This document shows positions 50,708 to 60,662 of a DNA stretch of 64,000 bases, piece after piece. Position 1 is the first letter of the stretch; the number at the start of each line of letters is the position of its first letter. Both the position numbers and the translations under genes were made by a program. The stretch covers positions 96,618-160,617 of the forward strand of contig JBEKVI010000006.1 of the NCBI GenBank assembly GCA_049514215.1, in the 5' to 3' direction. The DNA comes from BOG-994 sp049514215. Lineage in GTDB: Bacteria > Pseudomonadota > Gammaproteobacteria > Burkholderiales > Burkholderiaceae_D. Below the pieces are notes generated by a model. That model was given only the letters and a program-made list of their open reading frames with translations. It was not told the DNA's origin and ran no database searches.

Positions 50708-52999
50708 CTAAAGAAGGACTTTAAGCGAAATGAAGAAGGTCCTGGGTTGACCAATAGCCCAGAAGTTCTCCGCGGTGCCGCCCTTTAAATCGTTGTTCGC
50801 AAGCATTCCGAAATTGGCGTAGCGTCGGTTAAAGAGGTTCTCCACGCCCCCTCGGACCTCGAACGTCTTGTTGATCTGTCGCGTAAAGTCGAGCTTGACC
50901 ACGTAGAACCCCGGAATCTTGCCGTAGGTCATCAGGTTGTTTTCATCGCCGCGGGCGAAGGTGGAACCCTGTGCCTGAATTAGACCCTCGATATGGGTAT
51001 CTGGCGTGACCTTGTAGCCCAATTGGACCTTGCCCATGAGTTGGGGAATTCCCGGAATACGGTCGCCTGGTCTCACCGGAACACATGCCGGGCCCGGGCA
51101 AACTGAGCCAGGGTTGGTCGGATCGGCTTCGATAAACGAAGTCTGATAGGTCGCCTGCAGCCACGTCACGGCGCCGCCAAAGTCCCACGCCCCAATGTGT
51201 CCGTCGACAGAGGTCTCAACACCCTCGCGGCGCGTTTGACCGACGTTGGAGAAGTAACCCGTGGTGAGGCTTGATTGATTGAACAGGATATCGTTGTATA
51301 GGTTGCTGTAGAACGCCGCGGCGCGATAGTTCAGACCTTCGGCGATCGCGCCACGCGCGCCAAACTCGAAGCTCTTGGCCACCACGGCCTTCAAATCGGG
51401 ATCGGAGGAAAATGCACTGGGGACCCCGGCACAGGGATGCACCGGGTCGGCGCAGGCCAGTTCAATCGCCGAGGGAGTACGAAATCCTTCGGCATAGTTC
51501 ACAAACAGGGTCGCTTGCGGTGCGAGAATGTACGTGCCTCCCAGGGCCGGGTTCAAGCGTTGATAGGTGTGATTTCCCGTGACGTTGACCACATTGTTGT
51601 TGGCATCGATGGAGCTGCCCGACAGTCCGACATTCGAGCGGTCATTTCGGGCTGACATCGTCACGCTCGCGCGGTCGTCTACGACATACGTGTCAGTAAC
51701 GTAGACACCGATCGAGGTGTTGGTGCCTTCGATGTTCGATTGTGGGGTGAAGGGATCGATCCCGATCGTATCGAAGGTCGCGTCAATGAAGGCGTCCTGG
51801 CCTTCTTGCGTGAAATGGGTTCTCGCGTATTCGGTATTCAGACCTGCTGTGAAGTATTGCTCGTGACCCCACAGCGCCGAATGATTCGAGTACTGGGCAT
51901 TGAATCCGTAGATGTCCTGGGTGTATTCGCTAACGACGTTGCCTGCGCAGTATTCGCCATAGAGAATCGGACACTCGACGAGCTGATTGGGGTCGCCGCC
52001 AACGACTGGATCGTTGACGTTCGAGTCGTACAGAATACGCCAGATGTCCTTGTAGTAGAGGTTGCCCTCGATACTGTTGGTTGAATCCAGTTCCCGCTTG
52101 GCTGTGAGATTTGCGACGAAACTGCGTGTGTTCGAGTAGTCGGGATGGGAATACCCCGAGATCGCATCTGGGATCATCGACTTGGCGACCAGTTGATTGC
52201 CGGCCAGGTAATCATCGACATAGGTGATCGAAAAATCGATGTCTGTGTTGTCGTCCTGATAACCCACTTTTCCGAAAAGCTGATGGACCAGGCTCGGATT
52301 GTTCTTTGCCCACCCGTTATCATCCAGGAAGCTCGCGGCGAAGTAGTAGTCCACGTTGCCCTGGAAACCGCCTTCCTCGACATCGACAGATCGACGGTTA
52401 AATGAGCCCTCGCCCAGGGTCATACTGATCCCTGGAAATGCAAATCCGCTCTTGGTGTTGAGCGCCAGTGCACCCCCTAGCGTATTGAGGCCAAATACCG
52501 GGTTGGTCCCCGGGATGACGGTGATGTTGGAGATCGCGATCTGCGGAATAAGGTCCCACGAGACGACGTCGCCGAACGGCTCGTTCATGCGCATGCCATC
52601 GACGTAGACAGAAAGTCCCTGGGGCGTACCGAGGATAGGTGAGGCGGTGTAGCCTCGAAAATTCAAGTCCATCTGGTAAGGATTGCCCTGGGTATCGTTC
52701 AGGTTGACGCTCCCGACCGCGTTTTCAAGCGTCTCGCTTAAGGTCTGCGTGCCTGGGGCGATGTTCTTAGACGAGATGGTCTGCGCGTTACCGGGATACA
52801 GGTTCTGCGGAATCCCGGTTCCGGGGACCGGTGAGACTCCGATGACGTTAATTTGCGGGAGCTCTTGGGGGGCTGCCTGTGGCTCGTCCGCCATTACCGA
52901 GCCAATGCTGACACCTCCAAACGCTAACGTCGCTGGCAAGGCGCACAAGCTTCGCTTGACCACGCCAGGCGCCCTGCAAGCAACGCGATCCGCTTTCAT
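50708..52999 (-). CDS. TonB-dependent receptor (second)
   Basis: A 763-residue receptor: signal peptide to about residue 38, possible TonB box region (LPQINVIGVSPVPGTG), plug domain (ISSKNIAPGTQTLSETLENA to about 180) with the GLSVYVDGMRMNEPFGDVVS and NPVFGLNTLGGALALNTKSG motifs, then the barrel. The FFISLKVLL end has a C-terminal Leu rather than the usual Phe. This plug type is common in receptors of unknown substrate. No transporter genes are adjacent. Converges with the receiver gene. Confidence 0.9.
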   Translation of the reverse strand: MKADRVACRAPGVVKRSLCALPATLAFGGVSIGSVMADEPQAAPQELPQINVIGVSPVPGTGIPQNLYPGNAQTISSKNIAPGTQTLSETLENAVGSVNLNDTQGNPYQMDLNFRGYTASPILGTPQGLSVYVDGMRMNEPFGDVVSWDLIPQIAISNITVIPGTNPVFGLNTLGGALALNTKSGFAFPGISMTLGEGSFNRRSVDVEEGGFQGNVDYYFAASFLDDNGWAKNNPSLVHQLFGKVGYQDDNTDIDFSITYVDDYLAGNQLVAKSMIPDAISGYSHPDYSNTRSFVANLTAKRELDSTNSIEGNLYYKDIWRILYDSNVNDPVVGGDPNQLVECPILYGEYCAGNVVSEYTQDIYGFNAQYSNHSALWGHEQYFTAGLNTEYARTHFTQEGQDAFIDATFDTIGIDPFTPQSNIEGTNTSIGVYVTDTYVVDDRASVTMSARNDRSNVGLSGSSIDANNNVVNVTGNHTYQRLNPALGGTYILAPQATLFVNYAEGFRTPSAIELACADPVHPCAGVPSAFSSDPDLKAVVAKSFEFGARGAIAEGLNYRAAAFYSNLYNDILFNQSSLTTGYFSNVGQTRREGVETSVDGHIGAWDFGGAVTWLQATYQTSFIEADPTNPGSVCPGPACVPVRPGDRIPGIPQLMGKVQLGYKVTPDTHIEGLIQAQGSTFARGDENNLMTYGKIPGFYVVKLDFTRQINKTFEVRGGVENLFNRRYANFGMLANNDLKGGTAENFWAIGQPRTFFISLKVLL

Positions 53000-53323
53000 G
53001 CATCTCTCCAGTGTTGGTCGAGACGAGACTAGCGGGACCGACCTGATTTGTATCGGGAAATAATCCCGATTTGGATGCGATCAAATAGGGTACTGCGCGC
53101 ATATCTCGACCACGCAGTAAGGGTGATGCTCGAACCTATGCCGTGTTCAAAGGCGCCATCGCAGTCAGCAAAGGTCTTCGCACACGCCAGGGATTTTGTA
53201 TTCTTGGCTGAGCACAGCCGGGCACAGGAAAAGGCCTGTGTTCAGGGAATTTTTGCGCGGCAGCTCCCTGCCTGGCGAAGAAGCCTCGCTGTCACCCTGC
53301 CAGAATCGAGGAAAATGCCGATC
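53000..53323. other. Upstream region of the second TonB receptor
   Basis: About 320 bases between the receptor start and a lipoprotein gene on the same strand. No gene, Fur-like box or terminator that I can support. Confidence 0.35.
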
Positions 53324-53734
53324 TCATTTAGCGTCGCGGCAGACGAAAGATCCTCCAGAAAGGTCCTTTCGATCCTGATGGGAGACGTTGAGCTTGCGAG
53401 TGATGTAATTGTATGTTCCGTAGATTCGCCCCGTGAGACCTTCCTTGCCGTCGCGATTGCATCCAGAGGTATCGAAGAAGATCTCATCTTTTTTTGCGAA
53501 CTCGATCGATCCTATGCGGCAGACCCTGACCTGCTCTGCCCCGATCAGGACGTTGCCCGACAGACTGATACGATCATTTTCGATCCGCATGCCAATCTCT
53601 TCCTTGTCACTGGCCTGGACGTTTCCAACCATCTCTCCGATCTTTAGGGAGATCTGTCCCTTGCACACGGCCACCGTATTGGGATACTGGGTGCACCCTC
53701 CCAATAAGGCGAGGATCAGAAAATACCTTCTCAT
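53324..53734 (-). CDS. Small putative lipoprotein of unknown function
   Basis: A 136-residue protein starting MRRYFLILALLGGCTQYP: a signal peptide with lipobox LLGGC, so the cysteine at residue 14 is a likely acylation site. The mature part is beta-rich, with alternating short strands and cysteines (CRIGSIEF, TSGCNRDG, FVCRDAK) that may form disulphides. No family recognised. It lies 130 bases after the TPR-CHAT gene on the same strand, and its start is chosen at the lipoprotein-like Met. Confidence 0.65.
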   Translation of the reverse strand: MRRYFLILALLGGCTQYPNTVAVCKGQISLKIGEMVGNVQASDKEEIGMRIENDRISLSGNVLIGAEQVRVCRIGSIEFAKKDEIFFDTSGCNRDGKEGLTGRIYGTYNYITRKLNVSHQDRKDLSGGSFVCRDAK

Positions 53735-53864
53735 CGAAATCCTTTTGACGCGGACCAAGTGTGTGTTTCAGGAACCGGACGAGCCCAACTCCGAATCGCA
53801 GCGTATGCGCCCCTCTTCGATCGCGTCCGAAGAAGGATCCTCATCGAGGATCTTAGCCCAGTGC

Positions 53865-55174
53865 TTATCGACCCGCGTCGCCTTCAAGAAAGTAAGCACC
53901 CCAGAAATAGGGATGTCGGTAGAGCGCCCCGTACTTGCCGCCAAGCATATCCCGTTGCGCTTGCGCGATCGCGCTGGCCTTGGTCAGATTGGTATCGGCC
54001 GCGTAGGCCGTGAACAGGCCCACAGTCAGTTCCTTGGCGGACTCGGACTCGACCGACCATTGTGTCACCAAGAGAGAGCGCCCACCTGCCGCGTAGAATC
54101 CTCTGGCCAGTGCGGAAATCGTGTCGCCCGCGTTGCCACTGGCAAAGCCCGTATTGCAGGCGGACAACACAACCCAGTCGGCGTTCAGGCGCAAAGCCAC
54201 GATATCGTCGATCGTCAGCACCGAATCCGACAGGCCCTTGCCTTCGTAGGCCAATGCGAGTCCGGCCTTGAGCATCCCCGGAACCTCACCTGGAAGAAGG
54301 CCATGAGTCGCGAACGCCACGACCCGGTCATCTGACATGTCCTGCTTTAGCACCCGAGTCCGGGTGGCCTGCGTTCCGCGAATGATGTTCTGTGGCGGAG
54401 CCTTCAGGACTGCGCCGATGGCGCGCACTTCCTCCAGCGTTTCCGGGAGCGGCGCGACGTTACGATAATCCAGATCCGGCTGCCCTCCCGCAGAAGCTGA
54501 TCGGAATGCGCGCTCGCGCACGGTGTGCGCGCCCGCGCTCGCATCTGCAGGAGCATGGTCCTGTCCATCGAAGCTCGGGTCGGCGAAAGCGATGAAGGGC
54601 GCACTGCCGTGCTTGGTGGTTTGGGAACGTTCGAGTACGAGCGCAGATGCCGTTGGGATGAGCACCGGCGTGACCGATGCAACCCACCATTTGCCGTCAG
54701 CAAGCGTCGTCGCAGGCGCAGTAAGTAGAACGTTCCACGGAACGCTGCTCAAAATTCCGCTGGTGGAAAGGTAGATCGTGCTCGAGCCCTGCAGGCTGGC
54801 TTGAAGCGGACCTATTAACGCCTTGAATAGCCCCGCTGAGGCGGCTAGATCGAATCCCCCGAGGTCATCGGCCTTGGTCGGAGGCGTGCCGGCATCGAAA
54901 CTCGCCCGCAGGGCCGCGGCCATTTTTCTGACCTGGTCACGCGTGACGTCGAGCCTTTGCGCCTGGAATTTTCCACCGGGCAGAACGACAAACGCGTAAG
55001 TTGCCTTGCGTCCCGCGTAGAGGTTGACGTACACCTCCCCTGGCCGCAGGACGGCGCCGAGTTTAGCAGGGCTGGGAATACTTGGCGCGACCAATTCCCG
55101 GTACACGGGAAACTGCGAGGCAATATCGCGCCGCAGCTGAGTTATCTTTCCGTCCGCCGCGCGTAGCGCCTTCT
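53865..55174 (-). pseudogene. CHAT (caspase-like) protease domain, C-terminal half of a frameshifted TPR-CHAT protein
   Basis: The CHAT domain with its catalytic pair: His (VVAFATHGLLPGE) and Cys (VVLSACNTGFASG), and the usual end (GALYRHPYFWGAYFL). Read without a start codon from about 55174 it continues the family sequence (KALRAADGKITQLRRDIASQ then FPVYRELV) that the preceding TPR frame leaves at 55175. Restoring one base near 55175 (GAACAGAGAAGG to GAACAGGAGAAGG) gives one frame of 938 residues. An internal GTG at 55106 could give a 413-residue CHAT fragment. See the N-terminal half. Confidence 0.85.
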
Positions 55175-56680
55175 CTGTTCAAAGCGCAGCCCCTGTTCCT
55201 GCTCAATCAGGCTGCGCAGTTTGGGATCCCCGGCCGCGAGGCGGGCGGCGCCATCGCTAAGCGCCCCTTGCGTTGCGTTGACCCGCATCAGCTCCGCGAT
55301 CCGAAACGCAAGCGCCTGGGCCTGGGCCGCGTCCGGGAACGCGTTGGGACGCATGAGACGGTCCATGGCCATTACGAGCGCACCGTCTTCCGTATACGAG
55401 CCGCGCGTTGAGACATCCGCCCACTGGTCTTCCGTGCTTGCAAGCGGAGAAACATAACGCTCAATATCGGCAAAACCGATGTTGCCCGCCGGATCGCTCA
55501 TTCGCTCCAACATCTCCATCGCGAATTCGTATTTATAAAAGGGGGACTCGGCACCCTGATGCCGCAGATTTCGCTGTGCGATTTCATCGACTCTCGCCGC
55601 CGCGGCTGCCCATTGTCCTCGCGTGGCCAAAGCGAGCGAATCCGATTCCTCTCCAGGAAACTCGCCGGCCAGGACGGGATCAATCGCACGACCGCGCTGT
55701 AGTGCCTCCGCATCGGCTCCAAACTCCGAGATTCTCTCCATCGACAGCGCGATCATCAGACGCATGCGTAGTGCATCTCCGTAGCCCGGATCGTGTTCGG
55801 GTGTGCCCCCACGTTCGTAGGTCTTCAATGCACGCGAGATCGCCTCCATTGCGCCTTCATAGTCATCGTACGAACACAGCGCGATCGCCCGGGCATGGTC
55901 GACTTTTGCACGCTGATAGGTCGTGGGCTGCAGATCGGGCCTCGAATCGAGATAGAAGCTCATCTCGTTCACGTAGCTTAGGGCCTCGGCGCGGCGATTG
56001 TTCTGGACCATGAGACGCGTCAGATTCTCCACCTGGTTTAGCACCTCGTTGGCAGCGGCCCGACGCCGCTTCTCACTCAGATTCGGATCGTTGAAATTGG
56101 TCCAGGCCAGTTCGGCATGCTCGCGATATTTCAGCAGTGCCACGTCGTGGCGGTTTTCGAAACGGCGCGCGATCTCGGCCTCCGCTGCGAGAAAGGCGTA
56201 GGCCGGCTCCCGTGGAAGCGTCTCAAGCTCGACCGCGGTAGTGTCATGTGCGAGATCTTTCGCCTTGGAAATCGTGCTCTCGCTTCGCTTGTACTCGCGC
56301 ATGAGAGCCAGGCTCAGTGCGAGCGAAGAGGCTGCTATCGAGCGCTTTCCGGGCGAAATCGCGCGGTCGCTTACGATCTCTTCGCGTACCGATAGGGACT
56401 CTGGAACGCGTCCGGCCGCGTTGTAGAGACCTGCGAGCTGAGACAGTAGACGGTACCGTTCTTCGCCGTCCGAAGTCTGGCTCAACTGTTGCCGAATTTC
56501 CTGGATCCGCGCATCCGAAAGTGGCTTAGGCTGTGCCGCGTTGGGGGAGGAGACCGCGGAGCCGGGGCTTAGCCCGGAGTCTGAAGGCTCCAGCGGATCG
56601 GTCGACTGTCCATACGAAAAAACCGGGAGCACGCACGCCAGCGTGCAGCAGACGACGATCGATCTCGAACAAAACGGCAT
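55142..56680 (-). CDS. Signal peptide and TPR region, N-terminal half of the TPR-CHAT protein
   Basis: A 512-residue open frame. Signal peptide (SIVVCCTLACVLPVFSYG), then helical TPR-like repeats from about residue 70 to 470 (for example RYRLLSQLAGLYNAAGRVPE, ARAIALCSYDDYEGAMEAIS). It ends RRYARRTER just where the family would continue into the CHAT domain. The signal peptide places the protein outside the cytoplasm. TPR-CHAT proteins are peptidases related to caspases/separase; targets are unknown. The last 11 residues are out of the true frame. A sequencing error is as likely as a real mutation. Confidence 0.8.
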   Translation of the reverse strand: MPFCSRSIVVCCTLACVLPVFSYGQSTDPLEPSDSGLSPGSAVSSPNAAQPKPLSDARIQEIRQQLSQTSDGEERYRLLSQLAGLYNAAGRVPESLSVREEIVSDRAISPGKRSIAASSLALSLALMREYKRSESTISKAKDLAHDTTAVELETLPREPAYAFLAAEAEIARRFENRHDVALLKYREHAELAWTNFNDPNLSEKRRRAAANEVLNQVENLTRLMVQNNRRAEALSYVNEMSFYLDSRPDLQPTTYQRAKVDHARAIALCSYDDYEGAMEAISRALKTYERGGTPEHDPGYGDALRMRLMIALSMERISEFGADAEALQRGRAIDPVLAGEFPGEESDSLALATRGQWAAAAARVDEIAQRNLRHQGAESPFYKYEFAMEMLERMSDPAGNIGFADIERYVSPLASTEDQWADVSTRGSYTEDGALVMAMDRLMRPNAFPDAAQAQALAFRIAELMRVNATQGALSDGAARLAAGDPKLRSLIEQEQGLRFEQRRRYARRTER

Positions 56681-57010
56681 GGCACCCCCCCAAGCACAAC
56701 CGGCGACGCTCCGGATACGGGCGTCATACCCACAGGCATCGACGGATTGGCGTCATCGCCGTGTCGCGTTCTTCCGAGGATAGCCTCGCCTGGCCTTCTT
56801 TGAGCAACGGCAGGCCGGCCAGTGTGGGAACAATGCGCGCGAACACCCGCGTCGCATTCGTGGCAGGAATTGTAATCGACTCATTCCCCTTTGCCACGTA
56901 TTCTCGGCTTCGAAAACGAAGACCCGGGTAACCCTGCTCGACTGAGCCGGCGGCGTGCTGTTCGGGCCTTGCGGCACCCGGACCCGCCGCTGGGCGCGAG
57001 GGGTTCGAAT
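56681..57010. other. Gap upstream of the TPR-CHAT gene
   Basis: About 330 bases, presumably the promoter region of the TPR-CHAT gene and the tail region of the Crp/Fnr-type gene. No gene or terminator that I can support. Confidence 0.35.
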
Positions 57011-57658
57011 TCACCAGGCCGGCGGTGGTTTCTTCAAAATGACAATCTGTTTGGATTCGACGGCTATGTACTTCCCGACGGTGAGCTCCTTGAAGATGCG
57101 GCTGACCATTTCGCGCGACGAGCCCACGCGGTCGGCAATGCCCTGTTGGGTCAGGCGTTCCTCGATCACGAGCTTGCCATCACGGGTGACGGCGTTCTCC
57201 ATCAGCAACCGTACGACGCGACTGTAGACGTCGTCCAGAGCCAGGCTTTTGACGTTTTCCGTCGACTGCCTGACCAAGCGAATGAGCTTGTGAATGAGAT
57301 GCAATGCGAAATCCGGATGCTCCGCGATGAAATTTCGCAGATTCCCGGCGTGGACTACCGAGCAAGTGGTCGGCTCGAGGGTCATGATGGAGGCTGAGCG
57401 AGGCTGGCCATCCAGCGAGAGTTCGCCAAGATACTCCCCCGGACCGTGGACGTTGTAGACGACTTCCTTGCCTGAGCTGCCAATGGCAAACGCCTTGACC
57501 TTGCCACTGAGGATGATATAGAGCGCGTCTCCGGGGTCACCTTCATTGAGTAAAATGGCGCGCGCGGGGTAGGAACGAACCTGTCCTTTTTCTGCGATGC
57601 GACGAAGGACCTCGTCGCTGACCAGGTCCGTCGAGACATCCTTGTTTGCGGTTACCAT
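57011..57658 (-). CDS. Crp/Fnr-family transcriptional regulator
   Basis: A 215-residue regulator: cyclic-nucleotide-binding-like domain (about 1-125, LLNEGDPGDALYIILSGKVK, GEYLGELSLDGQPRSAS) and a Crp-type winged HTH (LTQQGIADRVGSSREMVSRI). GELSLxxxxRSAS resembles the cAMP phosphate-binding cassette. It lacks the N-terminal cysteines of Fnr, so it is not an Fe-S oxygen sensor. ATG at 57658 chosen where similarity begins; the frame stays open to 57940. Possibly regulates neighbours; nothing shows it. Confidence 0.9.
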   Translation of the reverse strand: MVTANKDVSTDLVSDEVLRRIAEKGQVRSYPARAILLNEGDPGDALYIILSGKVKAFAIGSSGKEVVYNVHGPGEYLGELSLDGQPRSASIMTLEPTTCSVVHAGNLRNFIAEHPDFALHLIHKLIRLVRQSTENVKSLALDDVYSRVVRLLMENAVTRDGKLVIEERLTQQGIADRVGSSREMVSRIFKELTVGKYIAVESKQIVILKKPPPAW

Positions 57659-58307
57659 ATTGGACTCGGAACACAAAAAACTGAATGCAACGGCCGGCGA
57701 TGCAGGTCTCGCGATGGCTGCCTCCCGGGATGAAGACTGGAGCAGGGGTATCTGCGATCGGCGAGCGCTCGCGCGTATTCCGAAGCGCCGGGCGTGCAGG
57801 CTTTCTTCCCCAAGGCCTTGTACCCTGTGCGGTGGTGACCACATCTGCAAAGAGATTATTGCAAAGAATGGCCGTTGTGGGTCGAATTTCCCGCCGTGAA
57901 CCTGTGAAGCTGCCGATCTTGCCCGCCTCGACGATCCCATTTATAGCCCGTGGCTCGCGTCACGCGACCGGTTCTGGCCCAAGGCCTCACTCGGGCGATA
58001 CCGGCACCAACCTGGACCGATGTGGCGGCCGGAGCCTGAATGTCCGTGTCCATTGCTTCAGAGCGGGTTCGTCGCGTCCGGTTGCGATTGCGCCGCCGAC
58101 CCCGATAGCGGTGGACGTACGCCGCACGACTTTGCGGTCCGGCCTGCTGTGACGACGCCAACAGGAGGAAGCGGACTGGAGCAGCCCGCGCCCGGTGATG
58201 GGTTAGACACGGCGCCGGGAAGACAGGTCATCGCCGGGCTGAAGCAAACGACGGGGACGGATCGGCTCAAAAACGCTTCGATTCTGGGGCCCGCGGATCC
58301 AGGGAGG
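57659..58307. other. Divergent gap before the GT-B-like gene
   Basis: About 650 bases between divergent genes. From 58020 the downstream frame is open, but the predicted residues (proline/glycine-rich, rare codons) lack family character, so I treat most of it as non-coding. No clear promoter or operator seen. Confidence 0.35.
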
Positions 58308-59333
58308 GTGCCTGCGATACATTTTGTGGGGCGGCATATGCAACGTGCCTGGCCTGACGTCGATTCGTTGACCGAGGCCGACGTCACGCTCCAGGCAGGC
58401 CGGTTCCGAGGAGGTCTGAATAACTGGATCATCCAGACCTATCTGCACGTGAAGGAACCGCTACTGCGTCGCGGCATCGAGGTCTCGATCAGCGAGACTT
58501 TTGTCTCCGGGGCGGTGAACGTAGCCCATCGAGACTCCTTGAACCGCGTCTTTCTTCCCTACTACTCCTACTACATCGTGGGCGTACGCGCGGACCGGCC
58601 GCGTGTTTATATGTGCGACTGGGAGATTGTGCAAAACCAGATCGAGCCTTGCACCCCCAAGCAATCGTCCCTGCCCGTCTGGCCCCAACCCGGATTGCTT
58701 TCGCGCGACCCAGCGCGCGGGAGCCGAATCGAGCGGATGGCCTATTTCGGGCGCACGGGTACGGCCGCAAGATGGCTCTCCGACCCCGGGTTTCACGAAG
58801 CGCTCGAGAATCTGGGCGTGCGATTCGAGATTCGGGAAGAGGAGTGGTTTAACTATGCCGATGTCGATATCGTCCTTGCCCACCGTAAAGAGGCCCCCGC
58901 GATGCTCGCGCACAAGCCGGCGAGCAAGCTGATCAACGCCTGGATCGCTGGGACGCCGGCGCTGCTCGCCGATGAGCCCGCCTATCGATGCCTGCGTAGA
59001 AGTGAGCTCGATTTCCTTGCGGTCGATTCCGCGCAGGACGTGCTCGCTGCCATTCGACGCCTAAAGACCGATCCGCTCCTCTATTACGCGATGGTTCATA
59101 ACGGTCATGTGCGGGCGGTGGACTACTCGGTGAACCAGGTGCGCGAGCTTTGGCTGGAATGTCTGGCGGAGCGCGCATTACCCGATGCACTGTCTAGTCC
59201 CCCAAGGGGTGCCGTGGAAGGCTGGTGGCTTCAAGCGCGCAGGATGATCCAGCAGAAAGCCGTCTCGCACGATTTTAAAGTGCGATACGCGCGCGAACGT
59301 GCAGAAATTCAACGCGCGCAGGCTGCGCGTTAG
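58308..59333 (+). CDS. GT-B-like glycosyltransferase-family protein, function unknown
   Basis: About 341 residues. The C-terminal half has the look of a GT-B glycosyltransferase: MAYFGRTGTAARWL (domain 2 start), DVDIVLAHRK, then KPASKLINAWIAGTPALLAD, the nucleotide-sugar side loop with a glutamate/aspartate after it, and YRCLRRSELDFL. The N-terminal half contains GRFRGGLNNWIIQTYLHVKE and is less clear. Start uncertain: GTG 58308, ATG 58338 and a frame from 58020 are all possible. Acceptor and donor unknown; no polysaccharide cluster around it. A two-TM protein is encoded convergently next to it. Confidence 0.65.
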   Translation: MPAIHFVGRHMQRAWPDVDSLTEADVTLQAGRFRGGLNNWIIQTYLHVKEPLLRRGIEVSISETFVSGAVNVAHRDSLNRVFLPYYSYYIVGVRADRPRVYMCDWEIVQNQIEPCTPKQSSLPVWPQPGLLSRDPARGSRIERMAYFGRTGTAARWLSDPGFHEALENLGVRFEIREEEWFNYADVDIVLAHRKEAPAMLAHKPASKLINAWIAGTPALLADEPAYRCLRRSELDFLAVDSAQDVLAAIRRLKTDPLLYYAMVHNGHVRAVDYSVNQVRELWLECLAERALPDALSSPPRGAVEGWWLQARRMIQQKAVSHDFKVRYARERAEIQRAQAAR

Positions 59334-59384
59334 AAGGCGGTGCCCCGGGATCCAGCGGACCACAGGGGCCAATCTAGTCGTCTT

Positions 59385-60128
59385 CTATTCGTAGAGCTTC
59401 GCCGGGCGCATGAGCCACGCGATACACGCGCCGACGAGTCCAAGCCCGCTGAACCAGAGTGCCAAGCGCCATAGGCGGTCATGCGAGCGAATGATATTGG
59501 CATCCGTCACGTAGACGGTCTCGCACGCGCCGTCGCCGGTGTCGAAACGGGTCACGCTGGTGCCGCGGTGAAAATGAAATCCATAGTCGTGCTCGTACTC
59601 CGAAAGATAACCATGGAAATGCACTTCGTCGCCCACGTGAACGCTGCGCAGTAGGCGGGCGAGGCGCGCGTCCTCCGTGAGCAGATGATTATTGGAGATC
59701 TGGTAGATATCGAAGTCCTGCGCCGCCTGCGCCGTCCGTGGCTGAAAGTAGCACGTGAACTCCCCGCTTGAGAACGCGATGTCCCGGTAGGAGCCGCGTC
59801 TTGCGTCGTCGCCCCAGACCACGCACAGGTCGATCACATTGATGCGATCATTCGCGGCGGCGTGAATCCAATCCCAGAACGCCTTCGAGTCATGCTGGCT
59901 GACGACGAGCCCATAGAGGTCGTATTCGTAAAGCGGCTTGATGGTGTAGACGATCTCGTCCACGTTGCGTGTGAACGGGCTCATTTGCAGGCTTGTCTGG
60001 ACTGGGGCCGATAAGACGTGCGGATCCAGCACAGACGGATCCGGAAGTCGCTCGCGTTGCAGGAAGCAGAGGATCCAAAGAAATAGACAGAGGATCATCA
60101 ACGCTTTTAATGCGCGATCGATGAGCAT
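59385..60128 (-). CDS. Membrane protein with large periplasmic domain, function unknown
   Basis: About 247 residues: one transmembrane helix near the N-terminus (ALMILCLFLWILCFL), a domain of about 175 residues rich in aromatic and histidine residues (DEVHFHGYLSEYEHDYGFHF, HRGTSVTRFDTGDGACETVY), and a second helix near the C-terminus (ALWFSGLGLVGACIAWLM) with a short basic tail. That gives a two-anchor periplasmic loop. Start is taken at the ATG at 60128 (frame open to 60194). Family not recognised; it is convergent to the GT-B-like gene. Confidence 0.65.
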   Translation of the reverse strand: MLIDRALKALMILCLFLWILCFLQRERLPDPSVLDPHVLSAPVQTSLQMSPFTRNVDEIVYTIKPLYEYDLYGLVVSQHDSKAFWDWIHAAANDRINVIDLCVVWGDDARRGSYRDIAFSSGEFTCYFQPRTAQAAQDFDIYQISNNHLLTEDARLARLLRSVHVGDEVHFHGYLSEYEHDYGFHFHRGTSVTRFDTGDGACETVYVTDANIIRSHDRLWRLALWFSGLGLVGACIAWLMRPAKLYE

Positions 60129-60365
60129 AAGCCCGTCCCGCGCACCCGCTTTGAGGTCGCGCTCGCCAATAGGTGGTGCGCAATTGCACTGCAACGCCGA
60201 GGGTCATCGCTCTTTTGGCGTGGGTTGCCGGCGCACGAATGCCTTGCGGAAATCCGGGCAGTATCAACGCAGGCACGCGCGCCCGGTCGCCTGACTCCAG
60301 CAGGCGATGGTATCAGAAGGAGGGCGCGGGATACGAGGGCTTGAAAGCCAAAATTCGCCCTCGGA

Positions 60366-60662
60366 TCAAGGGCGGGTCAGGCGACCCAGAACAAATCCGA
60401 CGGCCAGTGCAAAGCCCAGTGAACGCCACGGGTTTTCGACGACCGCGTCGGTAAAGCTCTGCGCGAGGTGCTGGGGGGTCGCGAGGATCCTGTCGGCCGT
60501 ATCGGTCACCGTATCCATCGTGTTGACCGCCCTATCCGCAGCAGCGTCCACGAGCCGGTGGGCCCGGTGGGCGGCCCGCTTGACCGAGGTATGTTTTCGG
60601 GCGCCCAACGCGGACGCGTCTGCGAGTCGTGAATCGGATTGCGGTTTTTCGATGTCGCTCAT
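60366..60662 (-). CDS. DUF883/ElaB-YqjD-type membrane-anchored protein
   Basis: A 98-residue protein: a long helical, alanine-rich region (KRAAHRAHRLVDAAADRAVN) and a C-terminal hydrophobic anchor after the NPWRSLGFALAVGFVLG motif, typical of the DUF883 family that docks stationary-phase ribosomes to the inner membrane in E. coli (YqjD). The ATG at 60662 has GAGGAA seven bases ahead; the frame opens at 60866. Divergent from the MFS gene. Confidence 0.8.
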   Translation of the reverse strand: MSDIEKPQSDSRLADASALGARKHTSVKRAAHRAHRLVDAAADRAVNTMDTVTDTADRILATPQHLAQSFTDAVVENPWRSLGFALAVGFVLGRLTRP

